59,508 bases of DNA from an uncultured Clostridia bacterium. GTDB taxonomy: Bacteria; Bacillota; Clostridia; Oscillospirales; Oscillospiraceae. The notes under the pieces were generated by a model. That model ran no database searches and was not told the DNA's origin. It was given only the letters and a program-made list of their open reading frames with translations. Position numbers and translations under genes: made by a program. Of this stretch, positions 16,201 through 26,900 are shown piece after piece. The stretch spans positions 1 through 59,508 of the forward strand of contig CAMHMZ010000011.1 in the NCBI GenBank assembly GCA_946186375.1, given 5' to 3'. The stretch's first letter is position 1; each line of letters starts with the position of its first letter.

Positions 16201-17829
16201 GATGGGCTGATTGAGATTGCATTCGCAGACGAGGAAGGCCATATCGTATTCACTTCGGATCTCCCCTTTGGCGAGTACTACGCGAAGGAGCTGTCTACTG
16301 CGCCGCATTACGAGAAGGACGAGAATGTGTATGCCCTGTCTTTCCAGTACACCGATCAGATGACGAAAGAGCAGAGTATTCGCCTCAATGGTGGCGAGTG
16401 GATCGTCAATGAACTGCTGCTTGGCCGTGTGGAAGGGGTCAAAGTCGATGAGAATGACAATCCCCTTGAGAACGCCATTTTTGGCCTGTTCCCGAAAGAA
16501 ACGGAAGATTTCAGCTATGAAACGGCAATTCTGACCACAGTATCGGATGACAAGGGCCAGTTTGCCTTTGAGGAGATTCCTCTCGGTGATTACGTGATTG
16601 TAGAGATCGCAGCCCCGGAGTCCTATGTGCTGTCTGATGCCCGCCACTACATTTCTCTCACATATGATGGACAGGTTATCGGTCTGAAGGTCATCAACTA
16701 TCCGATCATGGGAAGCATTGAGCTTACTAAGGTCGATGCAGATTACCCCGAAAATCATATGACCGGTGCTGAGTTCTATCTGTATGCAGATTCTGACAGA
16801 GACGGCGCGTTTGATGAGGCGCACGACAAATTCGTCGGCTTCATCCCGGAGGTTAATACCGGCATTTACCGCGTGGATGATGTTCCCTATGGCAACTATT
16901 TCGTCACGGAGCACAAAGCACCTGTCGGGTTCCTCCGCGATGAAAACGTGTACCCCGTATCCATTCGCAATCATGACGAGGTTGTGCAGGTTGAAAATGA
17001 GCCGGGCGTCGGCTTTATGAATGTACCGATGAAGGGTTCTGTCACAGTCTACAAGACGGATAAGGCGACCAGTGAAAAGCTGGTGGGCGCTGGGTTCCAG
17101 CTCTTCGATGCTGATGGCAACAAACTCCTTGAAGGTCAGACTGGCAAGGACGGTACGATGACCTTTGGTGCTCTGCGGGTCGGTAAGTACAGCATTCGAG
17201 AGTATATTGCCCCTGAAGGCTATGTGCTCGATGATACTCCGCTGACCTTTGAAATCACAGAGAATGGGCAGGAGCTTTCTTTCGATATGGAGAACCTTCG
17301 GATTAAGGGCAAGTTTGTAATCTCCAAAGCGGACGCTGACGATGAGCATCTGCTGCCCAATGCCGGTTTCCGGATCTACGACATTAATGGCAATGTTGTT
17401 AAAGAAGGCCGCACGAACTCTAAGGGCATTTGCGAGTTTACGCTTGACTTTGGCAAGTATTTCTACCAGGAGTTTGACGCACCCAAGGGCTATGAAATTG
17501 ACGATACCATGTACGAGTTCAGCATCCGTGAGGATGGCAAAGTTGTGTCTGTCGTCATGCTCAACAAAAAGACGCCTACTCCCACTCCTACGCCTACTGT
17601 GACACCTACGCCTACTCCTACCCCCAAGCCCACAACTACCCCCACACCGACTCCAAAGCCTACTACTGACCCGAAGGGACCCACTGTAAAAACCGACGCC
17701 CCCAAGACCGGTGATCATGCCAATGTCGGGCTCTGGACTACGGTTGCTGCTGTGGCTGCTGTTGGCGGTTTGACTGTCCTTGGGCTTTCTTTCCGCAAAA
17801 AGAACAGCAAGCCGAAGAACGGCAAGTAA
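13237..17829 (+). CDS. Sortase-anchored thioester/CnaB surface adhesin
   Basis: A 1,530-residue wall protein. It has a signal peptide (residues 1-32, ending AHA) and a thioester-type head domain in which Cys87 (WCIEPG) and Gln146 (ATQLLIW) are placed as in class I thioester domains that bond covalently to host or cell targets. About ten or more CnaB/SpaA-like immunoglobulin-fold repeats follow (about 310-1440), each ending in a Y-x-L-x-E/YxV-type strand. Then come a Thr-Pro stalk and the sorting signal APKTGD, a membrane helix and a Lys/Arg tail. The signal is a variant of LPXTG. The class B sortase gene follows by one base, so they form a unit. It probably promotes mating-pair contact or host colonisation. 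Thioester chemistry is inferred from residue positions. Confidence 0.88.
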   Translation: MSKKIYSQTKRIFALLLCCLMLVGLMPTKAHAFTAQRGVPYFDFSYESDGTEIMYHDHFELGGYEAGDASGTSHRVRIWINEEEAWCIEPGHHLVLGDELQLGASDCWNRLSADVKNGILTVLAFGRPGNGARIGGSDGSQTVATQLLIWEMVCGARNPVTFELYDDCILNCICAGGHHPEVRAVYNNIVNYMMMYKKMPSFANGSTQSMTYENGKYSVTLTDNNGVLNDCTVTASNSAIKVTKSGNTLTLTSSDYIDGEATITLTKSSGISASAQLVTYGDPSLQDVIVGIAKPDDVVATFKVKTPGGNLNIIKTSEDGKVDNITMTVSGNGLNQTVKTGADGTILLKGLVPGTYTVAEQVADYYIPQPAQKVTVVAGQTVNVSFDNILKKGSLSVVKNSEDQFNAGMKFHLFGTSASGLPVDAYAITDENGVATFNDVLIGTNAGYTLEEVDTAVRYVTPDTQNVKVFWDETSNTVVPNILKKFNVSISKSDAESGTSQGDGTLAGAVYGLYNGDELIEQLVTDANGNATSGYYICGESWTIREISPSEGYLLDETVYPVGASPSLYSVEYNSAPSISSPEQVVKGQIAIIKHHDDGETQIETPEEGASFQVFLSRAGSYDNARETERDTLICDADGFAISKELPYGQYTVHQTAGYPETEMMPDFTVFIAKNGEVYKFLINNANFTAFLKVVKADAETGQAIPLSGAGFQIYDAAGSKVVMQYTYPTLTEIDTFYVSDDGSLLTPEDLPAGDYTLVEVQAPYGYVLDNTPVPFTVTNRSYEAEGDLNVITVTVYDMPQKGKINISKSGEVFASVNVTGDTVPGDKDGTSTVLINQVYTPIYEVKPLAGASYRVIAAEDIYTGDGTLRSAAGDAVAEITTGEDGTASTDELYLGKYLIVETAAPFGYAINAEVMEVALSYAGQEISVTATDASFVNDRQKAAIDAYKAMEASNSFGIGLNGEVTAVSFGLYAAEDIIAQDGSKIPADGLIEIAFADEEGHIVFTSDLPFGEYYAKELSTAPHYEKDENVYALSFQYTDQMTKEQSIRLNGGEWIVNELLLGRVEGVKVDENDNPLENAIFGLFPKETEDFSYETAILTTVSDDKGQFAFEEIPLGDYVIVEIAAPESYVLSDARHYISLTYDGQVIGLKVINYPIMGSIELTKVDADYPENHMTGAEFYLYADSDRDGAFDEAHDKFVGFIPEVNTGIYRVDDVPYGNYFVTEHKAPVGFLRDENVYPVSIRNHDEVVQVENEPGVGFMNVPMKGSVTVYKTDKATSEKLVGAGFQLFDADGNKLLEGQTGKDGTMTFGALRVGKYSIREYIAPEGYVLDDTPLTFEITENGQELSFDMENLRIKGKFVISKADADDEHLLPNAGFRIYDINGNVVKEGRTNSKGICEFTLDFGKYFYQEFDAPKGYEIDDTMYEFSIREDGKVVSVVMLNKKTPTPTPTPTVTPTPTPTPKPTTTPTPTPKPTTDPKGPTVKTDAPKTGDHANVGLWTTVAAVAAVGGLTVLGLSFRKKNSKPKNGK
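17573..17675 (+). repeat. Thr-Pro coding repeat (wall-spanning stalk)
   Basis: Repeated ACT/ACA/ACG-CCN codons encode alternating Thr-Pro blocks with Lys interruptions, just before the sorting signal. Such segments span the cell wall and vary in length by slippage. Confidence 0.8.
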
Positions 17830-17830
17830 A

Positions 17831-18685
17831 ATGAAAGACTTTCTTTTGAAGCTGCTTGCCGTAATTGTCGCTGGCATTTGTACCGGGATAGCGGTGTTCT
17901 TCGGCTGGAAAGTTTATCAGCAAGAAATGATGTACAAGAAAGGAGACGACACCTATGAGATGATAGAACATCTCGCGCAAGCAACCCCGATAACAGAGGA
18001 GGTTCCGGCCAACAGGCCGGAACCTCCCACTTTTGAGCCTGAAACAACGCCTGTTTCTATTATCGAAGATCCGGAAGAGCCCCAAAACCAGGAAGAGCCG
18101 ATCCCTGTTGCGGAGATCGACTTTGCCGCACTCACGGCAGTGAATAGCGACGTAGTGGCATGGATTTGCTGCCCGGATACTGTAATTAACTACCCTGTGG
18201 TGCATGGTGGGGACAACGAATACTACCTCACGCACCTGGTTGATGGAACGGAAAACGGAAACGGCACTTTGTTCATTGACTGGAAAAACTCACGCGATTT
18301 CTCTGACGAAAACACAGTTGTTTACGGCCATCACATGCAATCGGGAAAAATGTTCGCTTGCCTGGTTGAATACGCGGATCAAGCTTTCTTTGACGCGCAT
18401 CCCAACATCTATCTTGTTACGCCGGAAGCCAAATACAAGATCGAACTGTTTTCCGGCTATACCACAACGTTTGATTCATCTGCATATACGCTGCGCTTCA
18501 GTTCCTCTCACGAATATGCCGAATGGCTGCGAGAGATCGCTAGAAAGTCAGATTTCAAGGCGAATATGCACCTGAGCACAGACGATCATATCATTACACT
18601 TTCGACTTGCGCGTACTCGTTCTATGATGCGCGGTACGTGGTTCATGGGCGGCTCACGCAGGTCGATGGAAGGAGCAATTCATGA
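17831..18685 (+). CDS. srtB: Class B sortase
   Basis: A 284-residue membrane transpeptidase. It has an N-terminal membrane helix (about residues 5-27), a Pro/Glu linker, and a sortase fold with VVYGHHM around the catalytic His and LSTCAYSFYDARYVVHGRL with the catalytic Cys and Arg. It should join the upstream adhesin (APKTG motif) to peptidoglycan. The ATG is 1 base after the adhesin stop. Its 3' end overlaps topB by 4 bases (ATGA). The N-terminal helix and the TLxTC-like box as LSTC fit class B. A dedicated sortase travelling with its substrate is usual in this ICE type. Confidence 0.92.
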   Translation: MKDFLLKLLAVIVAGICTGIAVFFGWKVYQQEMMYKKGDDTYEMIEHLAQATPITEEVPANRPEPPTFEPETTPVSIIEDPEEPQNQEEPIPVAEIDFAALTAVNSDVVAWICCPDTVINYPVVHGGDNEYYLTHLVDGTENGNGTLFIDWKNSRDFSDENTVVYGHHMQSGKMFACLVEYADQAFFDAHPNIYLVTPEAKYKIELFSGYTTTFDSSAYTLRFSSSHEYAEWLREIARKSDFKANMHLSTDDHIITLSTCAYSFYDARYVVHGRLTQVDGRSNS

Positions 18686-20820
18686 AACTTGTAATAACGG
18701 AAAAACCCAGCGTTGCCCAGACCATCGCAAAAGTGATCGGGGCATATAAGAGAGAGGACGGTTATCTGGAGGGCGGTGGATACATCGTTTCGTGGTGTAT
18801 CGGCCATTTGGTTGGACTTGCTCAACCTGACAACTACGATGGCCGTTTCCGTAAATGGAACACCGAAGACCTCCCTATCATTCCTGATGAGTGGCTTTGG
18901 CTCACACTTCCGGACAAGGAGCGGCAGTTCAACATTCTTAAAGGGCTGATGTCTCGAAAGGATGTTGATGAGCTGATCTGCGCAACGGACGCTGGCCGCG
19001 AAGGTGAGCTCATTTTTCGGCTTGTTTACCAGAAAGCCGGCTGTGACAAGCCATTCAAACGCCTGTGGATCAGTTCTATGGAGGACAGCGCAATCAAGGA
19101 CGGGTTTGAAAACCTGAGAGACGGCGCGGCCTATGATCATCTTTACCAGGCTGCTCTTTGCCGCTCTAAGGCGGACTGGCTCGTTGGCATCAATGCTACG
19201 CGCCTCTTTACCACCCTGTATAACAAACGGCTGACGGTCGGAAGAGTGCAGACACCCACACTGGCAATGCTCGTCGAGAGGCAGCAGCAGATTACTGACT
19301 TTAAGAAGGAGAAATACTTCAATATCCATCTGCGCAGCGGAGATCTTCATGTTGTAAAAGAAAAAGTCTTCTCTGAAGAGGAAGCAGACTCCATACGCAA
19401 GGCCTGTGACGGTTCCGAAGCAGTCGTAACCAACGTAAAACAGGAAAAGAAAACTGTGAATCCTCCGGCTCTCTATGATCTGACTACCCTCCAGAGGGAA
19501 AGCAACCGCAACTTCGGCATGACAGCGAAAGTTACTCTCGATGTGCTTCAGCGGCTTTATGAGAAGAAGCTCGTCACCTATCCGAGAACAGATAGCCAGT
19601 TCATTACGGAGGATATGGGCGAGACGATGCGTCGCCTTGTGCAGATGGCAGAGCGAGTATTCAACTTTGCTTCCAGCGGTGAATCCAAGCCGGATATCAA
19701 GCGCGTTACCAATAATGCCAAGGTCAGCGATCACCACGCGATCCTGCTGACGATAGAGGTTGAAAAAGCAATCGGACTGAGCGAAGACGAGCAGAAAATC
19801 CTCGCCCTGATTGCTCAGCGAATGATCTGTGCAGCAAGTCAGCCTCACGAATATGTCGAGACAGAAATCACGATGGACTGTTCCGGGCATGAGTTCCGAG
19901 CAAAAGGGAAAACTGTGACCACCATTGGCTGGAAAGCAATCAACGACTCCTTTAAGAAGAGATACTGCAAATCGGAGAAGAAAAAGGAGCCGGCCCCTGC
20001 ACTGCCTGCGGTCTCAAAAGGGCAGTCGTTTTCCGTGGCCGCTACCACAAGTGAGCACTTCACTACGCCTCCCAAAGCTTTCACGGAAGATACTCTCCTG
20101 TCAGCGATGGAGACAGCCGGAAATGAGGACTTCGCTGATGATACGGAGAAGAAGGGTCTGGGAACGCCTGCCACACGCGCGGCCATGATCGAGAAGCTGA
20201 TTTCCTCGCAATACGTTCAGCGCAACGGCAAGCAGCTCATTCCTACTGACGACGGTATCAAGCTTGCCTCGCTCATGCCGGAGGAAATCAAGTCCCCGAA
20301 ACTGACGGCTGATTGGGAAAATTCTCTGATGCAGATTGAGCGCGGCGACCAAGAATCAGCTGCATTCATGTCTGCTATCGCGGAAATGGTTTCTCTTCTT
20401 GTCGAGAAGTATAAAGCGCTTCCAGCTTCTGAACGGCAACTGTTTGGGGTAAATCGTACTGGCAGGGAAATCATTGGCAAATGTCCCCTCTGTGGTTCGC
20501 TCGTCTATGAAGGAAAGAGCAGCTTTTATTGCTCAAATCATGACTGCGACTTCAAGCTTTGGAAAGAAAGCAACTGGCTTTCCGGAATGGGTAAGAAGCT
20601 CACCAAGAAAATGGCTCAGGATCTCTTGGAGAACGGTAGAATTCATGTCTCCGGTCTGTACTCGCGCAAGACCGGGAAATTCTTTGATGCGGATTTTGTT
20701 CTCGATAACAGTGGAGAGCACGGGAGCATCAAGCTTGACTTCTCCAATTCCAAGAAAGGGTCTGCCAAAAAGAGCGGGGTCAAGCAGACTCCCGTAAAGG
20801 CAAAGAACAAGTCAAAGTAA
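18682..20820 (+). CDS. topB: DNA topoisomerase III
   Basis: A 712-residue type IA topoisomerase. The Toprim domain (about 1-140) carries TEKPSVA and CATDAGREGELIF (DxD/E metal site). The active-site Tyr is residue 300 in VTYPRTDSQF. A C-terminal zinc ribbon (about 595-625) has four Cys in CPLC and CSNHDC. It removes single-strand tangles and probably assists ICE strand transfer and re-circularisation. The length matches plasmid- and ICE-encoded TopB. Its start overlaps srtB by ATGA. Confidence 0.95.
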   Translation: MKLVITEKPSVAQTIAKVIGAYKREDGYLEGGGYIVSWCIGHLVGLAQPDNYDGRFRKWNTEDLPIIPDEWLWLTLPDKERQFNILKGLMSRKDVDELICATDAGREGELIFRLVYQKAGCDKPFKRLWISSMEDSAIKDGFENLRDGAAYDHLYQAALCRSKADWLVGINATRLFTTLYNKRLTVGRVQTPTLAMLVERQQQITDFKKEKYFNIHLRSGDLHVVKEKVFSEEEADSIRKACDGSEAVVTNVKQEKKTVNPPALYDLTTLQRESNRNFGMTAKVTLDVLQRLYEKKLVTYPRTDSQFITEDMGETMRRLVQMAERVFNFASSGESKPDIKRVTNNAKVSDHHAILLTIEVEKAIGLSEDEQKILALIAQRMICAASQPHEYVETEITMDCSGHEFRAKGKTVTTIGWKAINDSFKKRYCKSEKKKEPAPALPAVSKGQSFSVAATTSEHFTTPPKAFTEDTLLSAMETAGNEDFADDTEKKGLGTPATRAAMIEKLISSQYVQRNGKQLIPTDDGIKLASLMPEEIKSPKLTADWENSLMQIERGDQESAAFMSAIAEMVSLLVEKYKALPASERQLFGVNRTGREIIGKCPLCGSLVYEGKSSFYCSNHDCDFKLWKESNWLSGMGKKLTKKMAQDLLENGRIHVSGLYSRKTGKFFDADFVLDNSGEHGSIKLDFSNSKKGSAKKSGVKQTPVKAKNKSK

Positions 20821-20829
20821 AACACAGCG

Positions 20830-20862
20830 AGAGGGGTAAGCGTTTTTCTGCTTATCCCTCTT
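20830..20862 (+). terminator. Hairpin between topB and the giant methylase-helicase gene
   Basis: AGAGGGGTAAGC pairs with GCTTATCCCTCT over 12 bp with one G-U wobble on the plus-strand RNA, followed by TTATT. It may be a partial terminator or RNA stabiliser. Confidence 0.45.
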
Positions 20863-20901
20863 ATTCAACAGAAAACAGTTTAGAAAGGAGATGGAGAATC
20901 G

Positions 20902-23900
20902 TTGTCTCGCTATAATTCAATCCAGGCCTTAGCGTCAGTTCACGCAGAGCATATCAGCAATGATCCCAAAGAATGGCTTGATTACCTTGATACAGCTGCT
21001 CAGTTATACCGATACGACTTTGCCGATACTCTATTGATCCATGCACAGCGTCCGAAGGCGACCGCTTGTGCAGAGTTGGAGACTTGGAACAGTAAAATGG
21101 GGCGTTGGGTAAACAAGGGTGCTAAAGGCATTGCACTTATTGATGATTCCGGCCCGCGGAAAAGGCTGCGCTATGTCTTCGATATTTCTGATACCCACCT
21201 TGTTCCGGGTGGTCGTACTCCCTGGCTCTGGCGAATCCCAAAAGAAGACCATGAAAGGATAGCTGAGCATTTGGCTGACACCTATGACCTTGAACTGTCC
21301 GGTTTATACCCTCTTGCATCTGCATTGCGGCAGATTGCAAAGGAATATGCCGCAGATAATCTGGAAGAGGCTATGGATGGCCTCAACTATGAAATCAAGG
21401 ACACCTTCCTCGAAGGGCTGGGTGACGATGCTGTTCGCTACAGATTCCGCACTCTGCTTGAAAACTCTGCTTTCTATATCATGGCAAAGCGCTGTGGCCT
21501 TAACCCGATGGAGGAACTGGCGGCGGACGATTTCTCTGCAATTCTGGATTTCAACCGGCTCTCTGTACTCTCTTTCGTTGGAAATGCAGTACATGACATA
21601 GCAGAACCTGTCCTTCGGGATATTGGCCGTGAGATGGCCGTTATCACGAGAGAGAAGGAGCGCAAAAAAGCCCAGGAGAATGTTGCAAAACTCGAGAGAC
21701 CTGGTTATAATGAATTTACCACATTAAAGCGCGAAAGCGCAGAAGGAGAACTTGAAGATGGAAATGACGTATCATCGGAAGGGAGATTATCTGTTTCCGA
21801 ATCTGAAGATCGAGGACACCCCGGTGAACTACGGGAAGTACGGGATGCTGCGCCGGACATTTCTGAAGGAGAACAAGAAGAACTGGTATCAGAGCATGAT
21901 GCTGACCGGGAAACTGGAGAAGCATTTAGCGGAGATCAACGAAGCAGCGACCTCGCGGATGGAACTGATCACGGCGCAGATGGCACAGTCGGAAGGCGTG
22001 ACCGAGCAGATGAAGGCGACAGATCCCTTGACTTGGGTAGCCAGGATGAACAGCATCCAGAGCAGAGCGGAAGAGATCGTTCTGACGGAATTGGTCTACA
22101 GCTAACAGAAGAAGCAACTGAACAAGATTTAACCGAAGCGGAGGCAGAAGATGCCTCTGCTTTGTCTTTGCCCGATTTCCCTACTGTGAACCAGCAGAGG
22201 CGTTTGATTGAACAGCCTATTGCAGCAGTGTACTCAGGCGAAATCTCTATTCCGTCCGAGGTTGTAGATGAGATCCTCCGCACTGGCAGCAATCATAGAG
22301 GGAGCCAACTTCGGCTCATCTACAATTTCATGATTGACCAGTCCAGTGAAGACTACATTGATTTTGTGCGCCGTGAATACGGAGTAGGCGGCAAAGGCCT
22401 CAAAATTGGAGACCATGATTACTCTGTTTGGTTCGATGAGCTTGGTATGCAAATAGCAGTAGGTCATACTGTTGAAGACCGCATACTCAACAAGGCTTTT
22501 CTGTCTTGGGAAGATGTTAGTGGTCGGATTCACCAGCTTTTGAAACAAGGAGAATACGCTCCGCAGATGGCTCTTGACGCAGCACGGAACAACGCACTCC
22601 GAGAGCACGCTGAAGCGCTTGCTTTCATGGAGCGCGACTTGGCTGAGGGCGTTTCAGAGCTCGTCTTCGACGATCCTTCTCTTTTCAAGGGCGGATTTCC
22701 AGAAGAGATTGAACGGTTATCCGATTATCTCTCAAGGCCAGAGAATGTAGACGACCTTGTGGAGAGGCTGCGTGGGCTTGCGGAAGTGTATGTCGAAGAC
22801 AAGTCCGTAATGCGGCTGCGATTCTACAGTCCGGATCGGACTCTTGCTCAGTTCGAGAAGTTTGCCAAACCCGCGATTCCTTTCGAGGCCAGAGACGGTT
22901 TCGCTTGGCAAGAGCATCCCATCTTCATTACCGAGGATGAAATAGATACTTACCTAACTCGCGGTGGAGCATATGCGAACAGTCGTCTGGCAACTTATTC
23001 TTTCTTCCTGGCTCACGAAGACAGCAAAGAAAGAGCAGACTTCATAAAAGATCAGTTTGGAACCGGAGGAAGCAGCCACGCGCTGTCTGGAGCTGATGAC
23101 TCATGGGCTGATTATAGCTCAAAGGGGCTTTCTCTCCGTAGAGACAGCGAGAACGGCGCGCGTGTTGACCTCAAATGGCCGAAAGTAGCCCAGAGGATTG
23201 GCGAGCTGATCAAGAGTGATAGATTTCTGACCGCAAAGGACTTTGCTGAAATGCCGGCTTACGAAAGAGGCCAGATGGCGCGGAAAGTCGTGTGGTTCTA
23301 TGATCGGCTTCCAACGGAAATAGAGAGGCCGTTCAAGGGCAGCTCATTCGACTACAACACCTTTGAAAAAGAAATCCCGGCGTTACTCGAAGATCCGGCT
23401 GAAGCATCCAAACTAATCCAGCAAATGGACGATGTTCTCGCCGCTCTTCCGTTGGACACAGACGGCTATCAGGAACGGGTACAGCACCTTTCCGATCTGC
23501 ACGGCTACATTGATGGAACCTATACCATCTTTCCCACCCCCGAAAAATCGGTTGAAACACTCGTTGAAGGGAATGGTCAAGTAAGCCTGTTTGATTTCTA
23601 TACGGGTCTGGAGGACATTGAAGAAATCGTTCAAGCGGAAGAGCCACTCACAGTGTCTGATGCCGCCAATAAAGACAATGCAGAGCAGCCTCTGCAGCCG
23701 CTGACAAGTGAAGAGGCAGCAGAATACAACGCTTTGAAAGAGCGGTATCCCACGGCTTTGGTCGGCTTTGAGCAGGGTGGGCACTATGAGTTCTACGGAG
23801 AAGACGCCCGAAGAGTTTCTCAAATTCTCGGCTCACATCTTCTTGAGAAAGAGATACCCGGCGGTACAGTCGAAGTCACCGGCTTCATTTCCGGGCAATG

Positions 23901-26900
23901 GGTGGCAAAAGCCAAACAGCTCTGGGGTCATGGTGAGGATGTTTACCTCGCAGGTGAAAGCGAAGAGGGTCAGCATGTACAGACGAAATACCTCCAAGCC
24001 AAAGATTACCTCCCCAAAGGTGCATCGGTGCATATTGACGGGCACGAGTTCAGGATTGACAGCGTAAACTTTGAAAGCGGTCGGGTCACCCTCCAAGATA
24101 TGACCATGCTGCGGGAAGCCCGTTATCCCCTCTTTCGGGATGAAGATATTGAGTTTGTCCGGTCTTATTATGAGGACGAGCAGCCCAGCTTAGCACAGAT
24201 TACAGCGGAGATGGCCGCAGAGCTACGGCAAGAAACATCGTCTATTGATGAGAGAGCCGAAGCGGAAGAAAACTCCCGTACTGTGTCCGACACGAAGGTG
24301 GAAGGAAGAGTTTTTGCGGCTCTCGAAGAATCCAAAACCGCCTATGAGGACTATTCCCCGGAGCAGATGGATGTGATCTACGCCGCTGCTGAAAAGGGCT
24401 TTGACCTTGTGCCGCTTTGCAATCCTGCCTTTACACCAGAGCAGATGCAACTCATTTCAGATATCCAAGGACGTATGCAGGCTCACACGCGGGCCGTCTA
24501 TCATGAGATCTATGATTTCATCACCCAAAACCAGGTCAGTATTGGTGTCATCAATGAGCTGCGGCAAGAAAACAATCTGCCATTAGAGACTGTCGAACAG
24601 CCAGCCGTGGAGGAGGAACCGCCCAAGTTTAGGGAAATTGTCATTGACCTTACCCCCAAAAATAAAGAGCCTGTGCATGAGCCGGTAAACTTCCGGATTA
24701 CAGATGATGACCTCGGTGCTGGTGGGCCTAAAGCAAAATTCCGAGCGAATATGGACGCAATCAACCTTTTGCACGAGTTAGAGTTTGCCGGACGTGATGC
24801 TACTCCTGAAGAGCAGGAAGTGCTTTCCCGGTACGTCGGTTGGGGTGGTATTCCAGAAGCCTTTGACGAAAGCAAGGAGGCCTGGGCAGACGAGTTCAAG
24901 GAGCTCTATGCCACACTTTCTCCGGAAGAGTACAGAGAGGCCAGAGCTTCCACTCTGAACGCATTTTATACGTCTCCCACCGTTATCAAGGCCATGTACG
25001 AAGCCCTTGAAAATATGGGCTTGGCCTCTGGCAATGTGCTTGAACCGTCTTGCGGCATCGGTAATTTCATGGGGCTTGTTCCCGAAAGCATGAGTGACCT
25101 TCGCATGTACGGCGTGGAGCTTGATAGTATTTCGGGCAGAATCGCAAAGCAGTTGTACCAGAAAAACCAGATTTCCGTCCAAGGCTTTGAAACGACGCAG
25201 TTCCCCGATAGTTTCTTCGACTGCGTGATTGGTAATGTCCCCTTCGGCCAGTACAAAGTCAATGACCGCAAATATGATCGTTTCAATTTCCTGATTCACG
25301 ATTATTTCATCGCAAAATCGCTTGATTTGACGAGACCGGGTGGCGTGGTAGCGGTTATAACCTCAGCAGGCACCATGGACAAGCAGAGTGAATCGGTCAG
25401 ACAGTACATAGCTAATCGGGCTGATCTGATTGGCGCGATTCGGCTTCCCAACAATGCGTTTCAGCGCAATGCGAATACGGGAGTCGTTGCCGATATTCTT
25501 TTCTTCCAGAAGAGAGACCGCGTAGCTATCCATGAGCCGGAATGGGTGCATCTTGGAACAACGCCTGAGGGCTACAGCATCAACGAGTATTTCGTACAGC
25601 ACCCGGAGATGGTGCTTGGTGAGTTCTCAACGGAAAGCACTCAGTACGGCAAACAGGAAGTGACCGTCAAGCCGATTGAAGGCGCAAACCTGGCCGATCA
25701 GCTTCACGAAGCAGTTAGTCATATTCAAGGCAGCATCACAGAGGTTGAGCTTTCTGATTCGGAGCTTGATGAAGAAGTGGATACCTCAATCCCAGCAGAT
25801 CCGACAGTAAAGAATTTCAGCTACACAAAGGTCGATGGCAGAGTCTACTATCGGGAAAACTCGCGGATGAATTTGGTTGAGCTGCCCGCAGTAACCGCTG
25901 AGCGAGTGCTCGGCATGATCGAATTGAGGAATACGACACAGAAGCTGCTGGACGCTCAAATGAACGACAGCAGCGACGCCGAGATTGAACTCATTCAGAG
26001 AAAGCTCAACGAACAGTATGACCTTTTCACGGCTCAGTACGGACTGATCAGCAATAGTGCCAATAAACGCGCCTTTCAGCAGGATTCCAGCTATTGTCTG
26101 CTTTCCTCTCTTGAGATCCTTGATGAAGAAGGCAATCTGGAGAGAAAAGCGGACATTTTCTCCAAGCGGACAATTCGCAAGCCGGAGCCGATTACCTCAG
26201 TCGATACAGCAAGTGAAGCTTTGGCACTATCCATTGGTGAACGGGCAGGGGTTGATTTGCCCTACATGGCGGAGCTTTGCGGCAAGACTGAACAAGAAAT
26301 CATCGAGGAGCTGACAGGGGTGATTTTCAAAAATCCCTTGACGGATCGCTATGAAACTTCGGATGCCTATTTATCCGGCAATGTCAGGGACAAGCTGCGG
26401 GTTGCGAGGCAATTTGCAGAGGCCGATGATTCGTATTCGGTCAATGTCGCGTATCTTGAAAAAGTGCAACCGAAAGACCTTGACGCTTCGGAGATCGAGG
26501 TGCGGCTCGGTGCCACTTGGGTTAAGCCCAGCTATATTCAGCAGTTCATGGGAGAACTGTTTCAAACACCCTGGTATCTGCTCGGCAGAGACATTCAAGT
26601 GAAGTACGCTGAGGTTAGCGGCCAGTGGAACATTTCAGGGAAGACCCGTGATTCCTATGGCAACTCTCTTGTTACCTCCACTTATGGCACAAGCCGAGCA
26701 AACGCCTATCGTTTGCTCGAAGATGCTCTCAACTTAAAGGACACGAAGATCTACGATAACGTGGAGGATGCTGATGGGAAGACACATCGAGTACTGAACA
26801 AGAAGGAAACAATGCTCGCCCAGCAGAAACAGGAGATGATCAGGGACGCCTTCAAGGAATGGTTTTTCCGTGATATGGATCGGAGGGAAGATTTATGTAA

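Noticed and set aside
17573..17675. CRISPR or tandem DNA repeat array
   Set aside because: The repeat is in frame, encodes Thr-Pro, and lies just before a sorting signal; it is a wall-spanning stalk.
16018..17877. 619-residue minus-strand frame opposite the adhesin
   Set aside because: Regular codon repeats on the other strand leave this frame open; no domain or ribosome site.
18643..19890. 415-residue minus-strand frame opposite topB
   Set aside because: topB on the plus strand has all catalytic motifs; this is its shadow.
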